From positions 1 through 54,196 of the forward strand of contig CAZNDN010000013.1 in NCBI GenBank assembly GCA_964571815.1: a DNA stretch of 54,196 bases, given 5' to 3'. The stretch's first letter is position 1. Every line of letters begins with the position of its first letter. A program made the translations under genes and the position numbers. This document shows, one piece after another, positions 33,926 to 43,744 of this stretch. Origin of the DNA: CAZNDN01 sp964571815 (GTDB taxonomy: Bacteria > Fibrobacterota > Chitinivibrionia > Chitinivibrionales > WJKA01). Below the pieces are notes generated by a model, which saw only the letters and a program-made list of their open reading frames with translations, was not told the origin of the DNA and did no database searches.

Positions 33926-35650
33926 TCAGAACCGGAAATCGTCCGGATTCGGCAGGGCCACCCGCTTGCGGGTCTCAAATACGAATTCCCGGCCATGCTC
34001 CATTCTGAGCCGTACGGTGCCCCTTTCACCCTCCAACCGACACTCGTGGCCCGGCCTCCGGTTCCGGATGATATTCATGAGGCATACCGCCTTCTCCAGG
34101 CCGTCGCCGCGACCGAAATTCCAGACTTCATCGGGCTGTGCCATCCGGCTCCCGTCATAAATCGACTCCGCAGGCATCGCATGCAGCATCCGGAAAACCT
34201 CCGCGATTTCCATGGCTGCCGCTCCCTCGGCCGACACGGGATTGCGCTCCAGCGCCGCCTTCAGGAACGGCTTCCACGGCACCCTGCGCATGTCCCGGTA
34301 CGCCGTGAACGCCAGGTCGGCAACCGGTATGTCCCCGCGTACCGATTCAAGATACGCACGCACCCCCTCACGCGAATCCAGACCGTCGATCTCAATCGGT
34401 CTCCCCGGCACCCACTGCTTGCCCTCGCCAGGCAGCCGCGGTTCGGTCCTGCAGAATGACAACAGATCCTCAACGACTTCTTCAACATTGTAGCACCGGT
34501 GATGAAGATGTTCCGACAGTCGGCGGATATTGAGGGGTGAATCGACCGAGACCGGGTTGTTTTTGAAGAACTCCTCCAATTCATCGAGAAGCACGCGATC
34601 GGCCATGGGCTCCGTATAGAATTCATCCTCGTCAATCTCGTGCAGCAGGTTCGTGCGCGTATGGTCGCTGGCCCGGAACTTCCCTCCGTGTTCATAGTGA
34701 AACACCTTCTCCGCCTCGATAAACCTCGGTTTTCCGCAGCACCGGTGGGAGAACTGAAAGCAGGGCTGCAGACGAGCATTCTGCCGGAGAAAGTTGGCGA
34801 GGATTTCGAAATCGATTTCCGTTGCCAGGTACGAGCGCAGTTTCTTCTCAAACGCCTCATAGGTCGCCCGCGGCATGGTCGCTTCCGGATACAGCGTGTG
34901 TACATACCCTTCCGTATTGGCGACAATCGTCACCCGTTCGTTGCGAAGGGCCCGCTGTGCCTTGGCCGACAGCTCCGTGCCGTTGAACCACATGGTCTTG
35001 GTGACCACCCGGCGGTTGTTCGTGAGAATTCCCTCGCCGACATCCACGTAGTCCTGCGAATGAAGCGGCGTAGCCATCAGGTAGATATCGGACAGAGGTA
35101 TGCCTCCGACAACGAAAAGCGCGGCCGCATACAACGTGGAAAGCGAAACACACTCCCCGGCCCCCCGGGGATAGCCTTCCTTGAACCTGAACGCCCGCAT
35201 AGCCTCCAGCGTTTCGGTTTTCCAGTAGGGTATGACGTCGGACGTGTATTTGTCCAGACCGAAGTGGCGGCGGATATCCATGTCGAAATAGTACTTGTCT
35301 CCTTCGTACCCGAACAGCGCGTTGCTGCGGCGGAGTATCTCCGCGTCGACAAAATCGGAAAACCGGTCCAGCTCGCGCTGCCTGGTGGTCAGTCCCCAGG
35401 TGTCCAGGTCGAGGTTGAAACTGAACTGATCCATGATGAACTGTTTGACACGGAGCACCCGTCGGTAGGCGGTCTTCTTCCCGCTGCCGGAGAACCACTC
35501 ATGCGTGCGCCACGTCCACGGAAGCGGCGACATGATGTTGGCAAGCACCAGCGCCTGCATCAGCTCGGGAAAGATGAACACCTCCATGTCGGAGAGCGTG
35601 ACGGCCGAGGAGTACAACTCGACTGATTTACGGTCCTCGGGATCATACAT
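33926..35650 (-). CDS. Hypothetical protein with transglutaminase-like core
   Basis: This 574-residue protein has no signal peptide. It has a possible transglutaminase/papain-like core at residues about 160-215: GECVSLSTLYAAALFVVGG supplies a Cys at a helix start, and ATPLHSQDYVDV a His about 30 residues on, followed by GILTNNRRVVTK. The rest is unrecognised and includes a helical N-terminus (WTWRTHEWF, KKTAYRRVLRVKQFIMDQF) and a C-terminus with FETRKRVALPNPDDF. ATG 35650 follows GAGGAG. It lies upstream of and in the same direction as the XPB/WYL-dnaE-plsC operon but is 180 bases away. Protease, amidase or binding function cannot be decided. Confidence 0.55.
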   Translation of the reverse strand: MYDPEDRKSVELYSSAVTLSDMEVFIFPELMQALVLANIMSPLPWTWRTHEWFSGSGKKTAYRRVLRVKQFIMDQFSFNLDLDTWGLTTRQRELDRFSDFVDAEILRRSNALFGYEGDKYYFDMDIRRHFGLDKYTSDVIPYWKTETLEAMRAFRFKEGYPRGAGECVSLSTLYAAALFVVGGIPLSDIYLMATPLHSQDYVDVGEGILTNNRRVVTKTMWFNGTELSAKAQRALRNERVTIVANTEGYVHTLYPEATMPRATYEAFEKKLRSYLATEIDFEILANFLRQNARLQPCFQFSHRCCGKPRFIEAEKVFHYEHGGKFRASDHTRTNLLHEIDEDEFYTEPMADRVLLDELEEFFKNNPVSVDSPLNIRRLSEHLHHRCYNVEEVVEDLLSFCRTEPRLPGEGKQWVPGRPIEIDGLDSREGVRAYLESVRGDIPVADLAFTAYRDMRRVPWKPFLKAALERNPVSAEGAAAMEIAEVFRMLHAMPAESIYDGSRMAQPDEVWNFGRGDGLEKAVCLMNIIRNRRPGHECRLEGERGTVRLRMEHGREFVFETRKRVALPNPDDFRF

Positions 35651-35913
35651 ATCCGGCCGGCTCCTCGGCAGCGGGCGAATGGGCAGTGCCTCTTGCACCC
35701 GGTGAAAGCATGAGCGTATTTTCGCAGGTTGCCAAAATACATCAACGATCAAAAAGTCCGGTCGTGCAGTCACCAGTGCGGTGCCGTGATTGCACCGGGC
35801 GTGGTCGTGACGCCGCACCAATCGACGATGAGACTGGTTGCTCAACCGGGCGGGAGCGGTGCAATGGAACATCGCATGCTGAGAAACCGTGACAGGAAAG
35901 GAAGACCCGGCAC

Positions 35914-38900
35914 GTGAAGACTCTCGGTGTATGTTGTGGAGCCACCACGCTTCAGGCGGTCGTGCTCCACGATGATCCTCGATTCCGGTCGGTAGAATGG
36001 AGCCGGCGAATTCCTCACGAGGGGAATCCCGGAAAGGCGTTCCCGGCGCTTCTGCGGCAACTCGATACCTTCGAAATCGACCGCGTTGCCGTGACGGGCC
36101 GGGGTTTCAGGACCGCTGTTCGACTCAGTTCAATCGCCGAACCCGAGGCGGTCGAGTACGCGCTCAGAGAAGCCCGCGGCGAAAGAGGGTACCCGGATCT
36201 TGTGGTCAGCCTGGGTGGAGAAACCCAGATGGTATACCGGATCTCTCCTTCCGGAGGAATATCTTCGGTGCACTCGGGCAACAAGTGCGCTTCCGGCACG
36301 GGAGAGTTCTTCGTGCAGCAGGCGCGCCGCATGGGCCTCGATGTGCGTGAGGCGGTCGAGCTGGCGACCGCGGGCAGGCCGTACCGGATCGCCGGACGCT
36401 GCAGCGTATTCTGCAAGAGCGACTGCACGCATGCCCTCAACAAGGGAGAATCGCGGGCAAACGTCATGGCGGGTCTGTGTGCGATGATGGCGGACAAGGT
36501 GTGCGAGCTGATCAAGGACCTTCCGTCCGAGCGGATACTGCTGACCGGCGGGGGGGCACTGAATTCGGCGGTAACGGCACTCCTCCGCCGCCGATTTCCG
36601 CATGTCGAGACGGCGCCGAACGAATCGGTGTTCGAAGCCTGGGGGGCCGCGCTGTGGGCGTTGTCTCACCCCTGTCTCTCCCTGCCCGAAAACATCGAGA
36701 CAGTCGTCTCGTTACGCGAACACTCCTTCGGCCGATACCCCCGACTCCGGGACGCACGCGAGCTGGTGGACTACAAGCAACCGGTTCCCGGCACCGCCCG
36801 TGCCGGCGACGTCTGCGTGCTGGGGCTCGACGTCGGCTCGACCACAACCAAAGCAACGGTGGTTCGGCGCTCCGACCGGCGAATACTGGCCTCGGTCTAC
36901 CTTCGCACCAACGGCGATCCCGTGGAAGCGTCACGCTCGTGCTACCGCGAATTGGATCGGCGCCTCAACGGTGTTCCCCCGTCCATAATCGGCCTCGGCG
37001 TTACCGGTTCCGGCCGCCGGATCGCCGGATTGCATGCCCTCACCGACAACGTAATCAACGAAATCATCGCCCACGCCACAGCGGCCCGCCATTTCGATCC
37101 CGCCGTGGATACCATTTTCGAAATCGGCGGACAGGATGCCAAATACACATGGTTCGCCGGCGGAGTCGCCTGTGACTATGCCATGAATGAGGCCTGCAGC
37201 GCGGGAACCGGCTCTTTTCTCGAGGAGTCGGCACGAGAATCGCTCAATGTCGCCACCGAAGACATCGGTGATCTGGCCATGGAAGGAGAGCATCCGCCCA
37301 ATTTCAGCGATCAGTGCGCGGCATTCATCTCAAGCGACATCAAGCGAGCTTCCCAGGAAGGTATCACCCGCAACGATATCCTTGCCGGTCTGGTATACTC
37401 GATCTGTCTCAACTACGTCAACCGTGTGAAAGGCAACAGGCCGGTGGGAGAACGCATCTTCATGCAGGGTGGCGTCTGCTACAACAAAGCCGTGCCGGCC
37501 GCCATGGCTTCCCTGCTTCGCAAACCGATCACGGTTCCTCCCGATCCCGGCCTGATGGGAGCCTACGGCGTGGCCCTGGAAGTCGACCGGAGGCTCGATC
37601 GAGGCCTGAGTGAGCCGGGACGATTTGAGTTACGGGAACTTGCCGCGCGAGAAGCGACCAGAGAGGGAAGCTTCGTTTGCGCCGGAGGTAAAGAGAAGTG
37701 CGACAGAAAATGCGAGATTGCTCTGATACGAATCGGCGGCAAACGCTACCCGTTCGGGGGAATCTGCGATCGGTACTACAATCTTCGTTTCAACCGCCCG
37801 GTCGGCACCGCGTCGCTTGACCTCGTTGCCCTCAGACGTCGTCTGCTTTTCGATGAGTACAGCACGACCGGCGCCCCCTCGGCCGGCGTCACCGTGGGAA
37901 TCCCCGTGAGCTTCCTGGACCATTCCCTGCTGCCCCTCTTCTCGACGTTCTTTGCCGAGCTCGGCATGCGAATCGTGCTTGCCGACGATATCGATCAGGA
38001 CGGGACAGCCCGAATCGAAGCGGGCTTCTGCCTGCCCGCACAACAGGCCCACGGTCGTTTTCTCAATCTGCTCAAGAAGGCTCCCGATTACATTTTTCTG
38101 CCCCATATCATGCAGATTCCGGTGGCGAACGTGCCGACGTACAGCAGGGCCTGCGTCTTCGTTCAGGCGCAACCCTATTATATGAAGACCACCTTCCGCA
38201 GGGAACTGGAAGCGAGCCCCACCAGGCTTCTTACGCCGGTACTGAAGATGCAGAAAAGCTACGATCAGGCTTTCGGGGAGTTTTCGGCCATGGCCGTCAA
38301 AGTCGGCCGCGGTCCGCGCGCAGCACGCAGCGCTTTCGCCAGGGCCGTCCAGCGCCAGCAGGCATTTGAACGACGGTTGCACGAAGAGGGACGGAGGGCT
38401 TTGCAACGACTGGACTCACTCCCCGACACCTTCGGGATCGTGCTTTTCGGCAGGCCGTACAACGCGTTCGTTGACGAGGCCAACATGGGGGTCCCGCACA
38501 AGCTCGCCTCGCGCAACCACCTGGTCATTCCCCACGACATGCTGCCGGTAGACCATGTCAACGTGGACAGGCGCATGTTCTGGGCCATGGGACAGAAGCT
38601 GATGAAAGCGGCGCAGTTCGTTGCCCTGCGCAACAATCTCTTCGGGGTCTACATCACCAACTTCTCCTGCGGTCCCGACTCTTTCATCGTCAGCTTTTTC
38701 AGGGAACACATGCGCTCCAAGCCGTCGCTGACGCTTGAGTTGGATCAGCACACCGCCGATGCGGGGATCGACACGCGTATCGAAGCGGCACTCGACATCA
38801 TCAGGGCCTGGAAGCAATCCAGACACGACCGCCCGGCAATCGATTCACATGCCACGTTCAGGGAGGCCCGGGTAGGGGGTGAAGGCTATCCGACGGTTAC

Positions 38901-40263
38901 GGCTTCGGACGGCACGAAGTACTCGCTGTTCGATCCCCGGGTAGAGCTTGTGCTGCCGAGCATGGGCAGTTACAGTGCGCGGTTCGCGGCGGCAACCCTG
39001 CGAAGTACCGGGATCAATGCCCGTGCGCTCCCCGTTCCCGACAAAGACGTACTTGCCGCGGGCCACGGCCACACCACCTGCAAGGAGTGTCTCCCCTACA
39101 TTGTGACCACCGGCTCATTCCTGGAGCACCTTCGCAACCACCGGGACCCCTCGGTTCGCGTGACGCTTCTGTTCATGGTGACGGGCGGGGGGCCCTGCAG
39201 ACTCGGACAGTACCATCGCGGACTGGAGCAGACGATTCGGAGGTTGAAGCTGCGGGATGTGGCCGTGTTCACGCTGTCGGACGAGAACGGGTATGCCGGA
39301 CTCGGGGCGCGAACGCTGGTTCGGGCCTGGCAGGCCCTGGTGACCGCCGATGTGCTCGGGGATATTCGAAGCATGCTCAGGGTCACCGCCGAGGATCGCG
39401 AAGCCGCTGAAGCGGAGGTGGACTCCTGCGTCCGGAGCCTGACCGGCTTTTTCGAGGGAAGATTGTCGCTTCGCCTTCCCGTCCTGCTGGGCCACATCGC
39501 CCGGAGACTGGGCTCCATCCCGCTGCGACACGATCCCGCCACCGTACCGGTGGTGTCGCTGGTGGGTGAAATATTCGTGCGGCGCGAAGAATTCTCCCGC
39601 AACAACGTGGTCGAGTATCTCGAAGAGCGGGGATTCATGGTACGGGTGGCGCCGGTGGCCGAGTACGTCTGCTACAGCAATTACGTAATTCATGAAGGGC
39701 TCGGAGAACGGGAATTCTCTCCCGCCGGCATCATCAAAATGAAAGTAAGTGCATACGCCCAGGAATGGTGGGAACGCCGCATCAAGTCGATCCTGGCGGA
39801 GTCGGGACTCTACCGGTTCGAGATGATCGACGTGAAGAAGACGATCGAGGGCGTGGAACATCTCATCAACCGGAACCTTCGGGGTGAATGTATCCTCACC
39901 GTGGGACTCGGCCTGCGCGAAATCCTGCACGACTCCTGCGGGATTATTTCGATCGGCCCCTTCGGGTGTATGCCCTCACGAGTTGCGGAATCAATCCTGA
40001 AGAAGGAAATGACCGTCGAGGGGCTGGAGCGCCGGACGGTTCACGCGAACCTCCCCGCCCCGCTCAGGGCCCTCGAAACTCTCCCCTTCCTGGCCGTTGA
40101 AACCGACGGAAGTCCGTTTCCACAGCTCGTCGAAGCCAACCTGGAAGCGTTTGTGCTCCAGGCTCGGAGGGTCCACGGGATCATGACCGGAGAGCGGGGA
40201 GAAGAGCCGGCACCCGTGCCCGCCGGTGCGACCGAGGTTGAGGAAATGGCGCGGCAGGCATAG
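35914..40263 (+). CDS. Giant CoA-dehydratase-type activase/dehydratase fusion (BadF-HgdC ATPase, DUF2229, HgdB-like)
   Basis: This 1449-residue protein has two ASKHA ATPase domains in tandem. The first (1-270) holds GNKCASGTGEFF and GRCSVFCKSDC; the second (300-590) holds LGLDVGSTTTK, GGQDAKYTW, NEACSAGTGSFLEES and FSDQCAAFISSD. The Cys-AGTG residues hold a [4Fe-4S] cluster between monomers in 2-hydroxyglutaryl-CoA dehydratase activators. The rest is DUF2229 (FGGICDRYYNLRF on, about 615-850) and an HgdB-like region with GHTTCKECLPYIV and GGGPCRLGQYH. Single-chain fusions of this kind are widespread in anaerobes and uncharacterised. GTG 35914 follows AAAGGAAG. No acyl-CoA genes flank it. Confidence 0.85.
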   Translation: MKTLGVCCGATTLQAVVLHDDPRFRSVEWSRRIPHEGNPGKAFPALLRQLDTFEIDRVAVTGRGFRTAVRLSSIAEPEAVEYALREARGERGYPDLVVSLGGETQMVYRISPSGGISSVHSGNKCASGTGEFFVQQARRMGLDVREAVELATAGRPYRIAGRCSVFCKSDCTHALNKGESRANVMAGLCAMMADKVCELIKDLPSERILLTGGGALNSAVTALLRRRFPHVETAPNESVFEAWGAALWALSHPCLSLPENIETVVSLREHSFGRYPRLRDARELVDYKQPVPGTARAGDVCVLGLDVGSTTTKATVVRRSDRRILASVYLRTNGDPVEASRSCYRELDRRLNGVPPSIIGLGVTGSGRRIAGLHALTDNVINEIIAHATAARHFDPAVDTIFEIGGQDAKYTWFAGGVACDYAMNEACSAGTGSFLEESARESLNVATEDIGDLAMEGEHPPNFSDQCAAFISSDIKRASQEGITRNDILAGLVYSICLNYVNRVKGNRPVGERIFMQGGVCYNKAVPAAMASLLRKPITVPPDPGLMGAYGVALEVDRRLDRGLSEPGRFELRELAAREATREGSFVCAGGKEKCDRKCEIALIRIGGKRYPFGGICDRYYNLRFNRPVGTASLDLVALRRRLLFDEYSTTGAPSAGVTVGIPVSFLDHSLLPLFSTFFAELGMRIVLADDIDQDGTARIEAGFCLPAQQAHGRFLNLLKKAPDYIFLPHIMQIPVANVPTYSRACVFVQAQPYYMKTTFRRELEASPTRLLTPVLKMQKSYDQAFGEFSAMAVKVGRGPRAARSAFARAVQRQQAFERRLHEEGRRALQRLDSLPDTFGIVLFGRPYNAFVDEANMGVPHKLASRNHLVIPHDMLPVDHVNVDRRMFWAMGQKLMKAAQFVALRNNLFGVYITNFSCGPDSFIVSFFREHMRSKPSLTLELDQHTADAGIDTRIEAALDIIRAWKQSRHDRPAIDSHATFREARVGGEGYPTVTASDGTKYSLFDPRVELVLPSMGSYSARFAAATLRSTGINARALPVPDKDVLAAGHGHTTCKECLPYIVTTGSFLEHLRNHRDPSVRVTLLFMVTGGGPCRLGQYHRGLEQTIRRLKLRDVAVFTLSDENGYAGLGARTLVRAWQALVTADVLGDIRSMLRVTAEDREAAEAEVDSCVRSLTGFFEGRLSLRLPVLLGHIARRLGSIPLRHDPATVPVVSLVGEIFVRREEFSRNNVVEYLEERGFMVRVAPVAEYVCYSNYVIHEGLGEREFSPAGIIKMKVSAYAQEWWERRIKSILAESGLYRFEMIDVKKTIEGVEHLINRNLRGECILTVGLGLREILHDSCGIISIGPFGCMPSRVAESILKKEMTVEGLERRTVHANLPAPLRALETLPFLAVETDGSPFPQLVEANLEAFVLQARRVHGIMTGERGEEPAPVPAGATEVEEMARQA

Positions 40264-40273
40264 CCCTCTTCCG

Positions 40274-41041
40274 CTACTTCTCCCTCCCGCCGCCGCGTAT
40301 CTCCCGGAGAAACCTCCGTGCCTCTTCCAGGAAATACGTCCCCGTCAACGGATAGTCGTCGCGGATCGATACCAGGAGGCTCTCCATCGTCTCCACATCG
40401 TCAAGCCCCAGCATCGACGAGAACACGGTGATCCTGTCAACCTTGTCGCGCAGGCGTGTCTGAGGTGGCCGGGCGGTCCCGGACAACGGCAGGGCCGGAA
40501 TCGTTCGCATTACTTCCCTGATCCGGCGAAAGACATCGAAATCGAGCGTGTCGTCAAAGTACACATCGAGCCACGACTGGAGATTGAGCCCGCGTACAAA
40601 ATACGGCGCGGCGTTGCAGGCATATACCTCGGCGTTGAGCGCAAAGAGCCTGTCGATCCAATCGCGGACAAACTCCCGGTCACTTCGCCCTCCGATCACG
40701 GCGACCGTGTTGGGACACTCGACCAGATCGTTTACCCCGAATTCACTCAAGGACGACAAACCGAACACGCGACACGAGCCGGTACGCACAGCATGAACCA
40801 CGCAGCGACCCCGGTCGAAGAACGGACAGCACAGGTTACCCTCGTGCTCTTCGTGGAATACCGGCGGTGCGGTGAGAAGCGCCCGCAGGCGCTCCGGCGT
40901 CAGGAGCGTTTGCGCGGACCGCATCAGGTAGACAAACTCAACGAGCGTACACGTAGGGGACACGCAGCAGTACCCGCAGCAGCGGCATGCCACTTCGGGC
41001 AATTCACGATAGAGCGATTCAATCCGCCGCATCAGGTCCAT
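40274..41041 (-). CDS. YkgJ-family cysteine cluster protein
   Basis: This 255-residue protein is of the YkgJ/Fli-B-like type thought to bind zinc or an Fe-S cluster. Cysteines cluster at residues about 18-31 (CRCCGYCCVSPTCTLVEF) and about 72-96 (CCPFFDRGRCVVH, GSCRVFGLSS). The remaining C-terminal half has aspartate-rich helical sequence (SWLDVYFDDTLDFDVFRRI). It is convergent with the activase fusion (10 bases between stops). ATG 41041 has no obvious Shine-Dalgarno; the long upstream open frame from 41365 is not credible. Function is unknown. Confidence 0.75.
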   Translation of the reverse strand: MDLMRRIESLYRELPEVACRCCGYCCVSPTCTLVEFVYLMRSAQTLLTPERLRALLTAPPVFHEEHEGNLCCPFFDRGRCVVHAVRTGSCRVFGLSSLSEFGVNDLVECPNTVAVIGGRSDREFVRDWIDRLFALNAEVYACNAAPYFVRGLNLQSWLDVYFDDTLDFDVFRRIREVMRTIPALPLSGTARPPQTRLRDKVDRITVFSSMLGLDDVETMESLLVSIRDDYPLTGTYFLEEARRFLREIRGGGREK

Positions 41042-41173
41042 GTGAGATAAAGTACATAACGGGTGATAGTGCCGATACCCCGCAGGCTTACCGGACAAAT
41101 CGTCGTGACATATTTTGACGTGAGTCCGTCTCACGCCTGAGAAAGATTCACGGCACGTCGAAGGAGTTCGCAC

Positions 41174-42691
41174 ATGAGATGCTGCCTGCCCGTATTCCTG
41201 TTCAGCGGCGTCATCGCCGCGCAATTCAACCTGCAGCAGCCCGCCGTGTCCATCGACGCGGCCCGGTTGGCGCTGATTTCCCACACGTTCACCGATATCC
41301 GGACGTACAACAGCTATGCCCACAACGGTAGTCCGCTGGGGATACTGGAAAGCGAACGACGGCAACGGGCCCTCAACGTTGGATACCGTCGCGTGAGCCT
41401 GCGCAACACCGAAGAAAGCGATTCTCTGCTGCGTATCGATGCGTTTCGCCTTCCGTCACTCCTGATCGGGGCACCCGACAGGATCTATGGAATGCTGAAC
41501 TATTCCCTGTCGGCCGTGGGACGGCACCAGGGTGATCCTGCCCCCGCGCTTTCCCTTCCCCTGAGCAGGTTCGGGCTGCTCTTCTGTGCCCAGAGTGCAA
41601 GCCGCGCGTTTCGCATGGGGTTTGCCTTCGACGGGTTCTACGGGGAGGTCGACGGTGAAGGTACGTCCGATTCACGTCTCAGGACCGGTGTGGACAAACT
41701 CGCCCTCTCCTTCGGGAGCGAGCTTGACCGGTTCGTGCGGGTAGGACTGACGGCCGGAGCGGAAGGATGCTTCGATACGCTTCATGCCTTCAACGAAGAC
41801 CGTTTCGCCGAGATGTCGGCGCCCCTCGTAGGCCTTGATCTTGATATCGGGGATGACGGTGCACCCTGTCTGAGCAATTTCAACTTCGGTTACGGCCGCA
41901 ACCATTTTGTGTACACGATCAATGCCCGGCACCGGAACGCGATCACGGCCGACAGCGTTGCGTTCGATTGGAAAAATATCCTCACGCTGCCGGCCCGCGG
42001 CGGCCTGCTGGTGCGCCCCGCGCTCAGCCTCGGCTTCTTCACCGCCAGGCACCGTCGGTGGCTCACGAGCGGCGACAACTACCCGATCGTTGATTACGGC
42101 GACGAGCGAAGCGGAATGGACTGGACCACGACACTCTTCCGGTTCGGCCTCGGCGCCGCCGTTGCGTATGCGGACCACGGTCGGGCCTGGATCGAATACG
42201 GCCGTGCGGCAACCGCACTGGGGCTGGGCAAGCGGAGAGAAGAGCTTCACGGAAACGATACCGAAAGAAAGGGCTTCAATCGGTTCGGTCTGGGATGCAG
42301 GGCGAATATCCACACCCTGGCGCGGTCCCGGTTCCCCGCATCAACCGAGCTTTTCCTGTCGGTCGGCTACCTGTTCGCACAGGAAAACGAGCTGTTTGCG
42401 GACTACCGGGAAGAGGATTTCACCCATGTCAACCACCTGGAGGCCGAATCGCAATCGACCCGCTACGAGCCCGAACAGAGAATGGCTGAACGCACCGCGC
42501 TGTCAAACATCGGCTTCGGTCTCGGCGGGACATTCCTGGAGAAGAAGTTTGCCGCCGATACGCATCTGGGATTTGTCACACGAAGGTATCGCCCGGATTC
42601 CGTGGCCCCCTCCCGAGGCATCGAACTCGGCGTCGACCTGAGCTACAACGTTATGTCTTCGTCGCCGGGAGAGGATGTCGCAACGGAATAG
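41174..42691 (+). CDS. Putative outer-membrane beta-barrel protein
   Basis: This 505-residue protein has a short signal sequence (MRCCLPVFLFSGVIAAQ) and then alternating aromatic/glycine beta strands throughout (FNFGYGRNHFVYTINARHR, FRFGLGAAVAYADHGRAWIE, ELFLSVGYLFAQENELF). It ends in a short Ser/acidic tail after ELGVDLSYNVM. No family was recognised; the pattern is that of an outer-membrane barrel or surface beta-rich protein. ATG 41174 follows GGAG. The gene is divergent from the YkgJ gene and convergent with ompA. Confidence 0.6.
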   Translation: MRCCLPVFLFSGVIAAQFNLQQPAVSIDAARLALISHTFTDIRTYNSYAHNGSPLGILESERRQRALNVGYRRVSLRNTEESDSLLRIDAFRLPSLLIGAPDRIYGMLNYSLSAVGRHQGDPAPALSLPLSRFGLLFCAQSASRAFRMGFAFDGFYGEVDGEGTSDSRLRTGVDKLALSFGSELDRFVRVGLTAGAEGCFDTLHAFNEDRFAEMSAPLVGLDLDIGDDGAPCLSNFNFGYGRNHFVYTINARHRNAITADSVAFDWKNILTLPARGGLLVRPALSLGFFTARHRRWLTSGDNYPIVDYGDERSGMDWTTTLFRFGLGAAVAYADHGRAWIEYGRAATALGLGKRREELHGNDTERKGFNRFGLGCRANIHTLARSRFPASTELFLSVGYLFAQENELFADYREEDFTHVNHLEAESQSTRYEPEQRMAERTALSNIGFGLGGTFLEKKFAADTHLGFVTRRYRPDSVAPSRGIELGVDLSYNVMSSSPGEDVATE

Positions 42692-42802
42692 GGAGTCGGC
42701 CCACTGAAGAATGAATGCGGTCGGCGCACGTGGCCGCCCTGCGTCTCAATCGCCGCGGGCGGCCGTTCGACGGCGGTTTGGCCGGCGATCCACGCACTGC
42801 CG

Positions 42803-43735
42803 CTACTCGGCCGCCGGCTTTTCCTGCACAATCAGGTCAACCCGGCGATTCTTGGCTCTTCCCTCACGCGTGGTGTTGGGCGCGATCGGACGATGGAAGG
42901 CGTACCCCACCGCCGTAAGCCTGGCGGGACTCACCCCCTGCTCGATCAGGAACCGCATCACGTTCTCCGCGCGGTTCTCGGAGAGTCGCTGGTTATACTC
43001 TTCGGTACCTACGTTGTCGGTGTGTCCCTCAACAATGACGTTTGAAGTCTTGAATACGAGCAGGATGCCGGCAATCTTGGCCAGGCTCGTCTTGAGGTCG
43101 GGTGTCAGGTTCGCCTTCCCGGTCTCGAACAGGATATCGGACATGGAAATGATCGTCCCGCGCGCATCCTGGCTTACCTGAATCAGGGCACTATGCAGCT
43201 CCGAAAACCTGCGGTCGGCTTCCTTCCTCATCTTCGCGGCCTTGCGTTTTTCTTCATCCAGCTCCGATTTCAGCCGCGAGGCCTTGTCACCCTGAATCGC
43301 GCTGATTTCCTGCTGCACGCGGTTCAACTCACTCATGGTCTCGGCATAGTCACTTCCGGCATTCCGCAATCGTGCCTGCGCGTTCCGGAGCGCCAGCTCC
43401 GCCCGGGCGGCTTCCGTGGCAAGCGAGCAGGCCAGAAACAGCTCCCGTGCCCTTCCGCCCGAGGGGGCGCCCTTGACCTTGTCCCGGGCGGCGGCTATCT
43501 TGCCGCGCGCCTCCAGGTACGCCGGCAGGTCCCCCACTTCCGCCGCATCCCCCAGCGCCCGATAGCCTTCGTCCAGCGCCTTGCTCAAGTCGGCAAGCGT
43601 CTTTGCATTGGTCAGTCCCGGCTTCGGAGCCTTCCCCCCCGATGCATCGGGGTCCCAGGGAGATTCATCGGTTTGCTGAGCACCGACCGTCGCCGTCAGC
43701 GCCGTTATCGTCACGATTGACCATAGCCTTCTCAT
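42803..43735 (-). CDS. OmpA-family protein with periplasmic helical N-terminus
   Basis: This 310-residue secreted protein (MRRLWSIVTITALTATVGAQ signal) has a helical middle with coiled-coil sequence (ARAELALRNAQARLRN, RVQQEISAIQGDKASRLKSEL) and a C-terminal OmpA domain (about residues 195-305: DILFETGKANLTPDLK, VIVEGHTDNVGTEEYNQRLS, YAFHRPIAPNTTREG) that binds peptidoglycan. There is no eight-strand OmpA barrel. It lies directly downstream of a coiled-coil lipoprotein gene (10 bases), so the two probably act together as an envelope tether. Confidence 0.9.
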   Translation of the reverse strand: MRRLWSIVTITALTATVGAQQTDESPWDPDASGGKAPKPGLTNAKTLADLSKALDEGYRALGDAAEVGDLPAYLEARGKIAAARDKVKGAPSGGRARELFLACSLATEAARAELALRNAQARLRNAGSDYAETMSELNRVQQEISAIQGDKASRLKSELDEEKRKAAKMRKEADRRFSELHSALIQVSQDARGTIISMSDILFETGKANLTPDLKTSLAKIAGILLVFKTSNVIVEGHTDNVGTEEYNQRLSENRAENVMRFLIEQGVSPARLTAVGYAFHRPIAPNTTREGRAKNRRVDLIVQEKPAAE

Positions 43736-43744
43736 GTGCAGTCC

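Noticed and set aside
34640..35626. 328-residue plus-strand frame
   Set aside because: Antisense to the transglutaminase-like gene, which has a ribosome binding site and a better protein-like composition.
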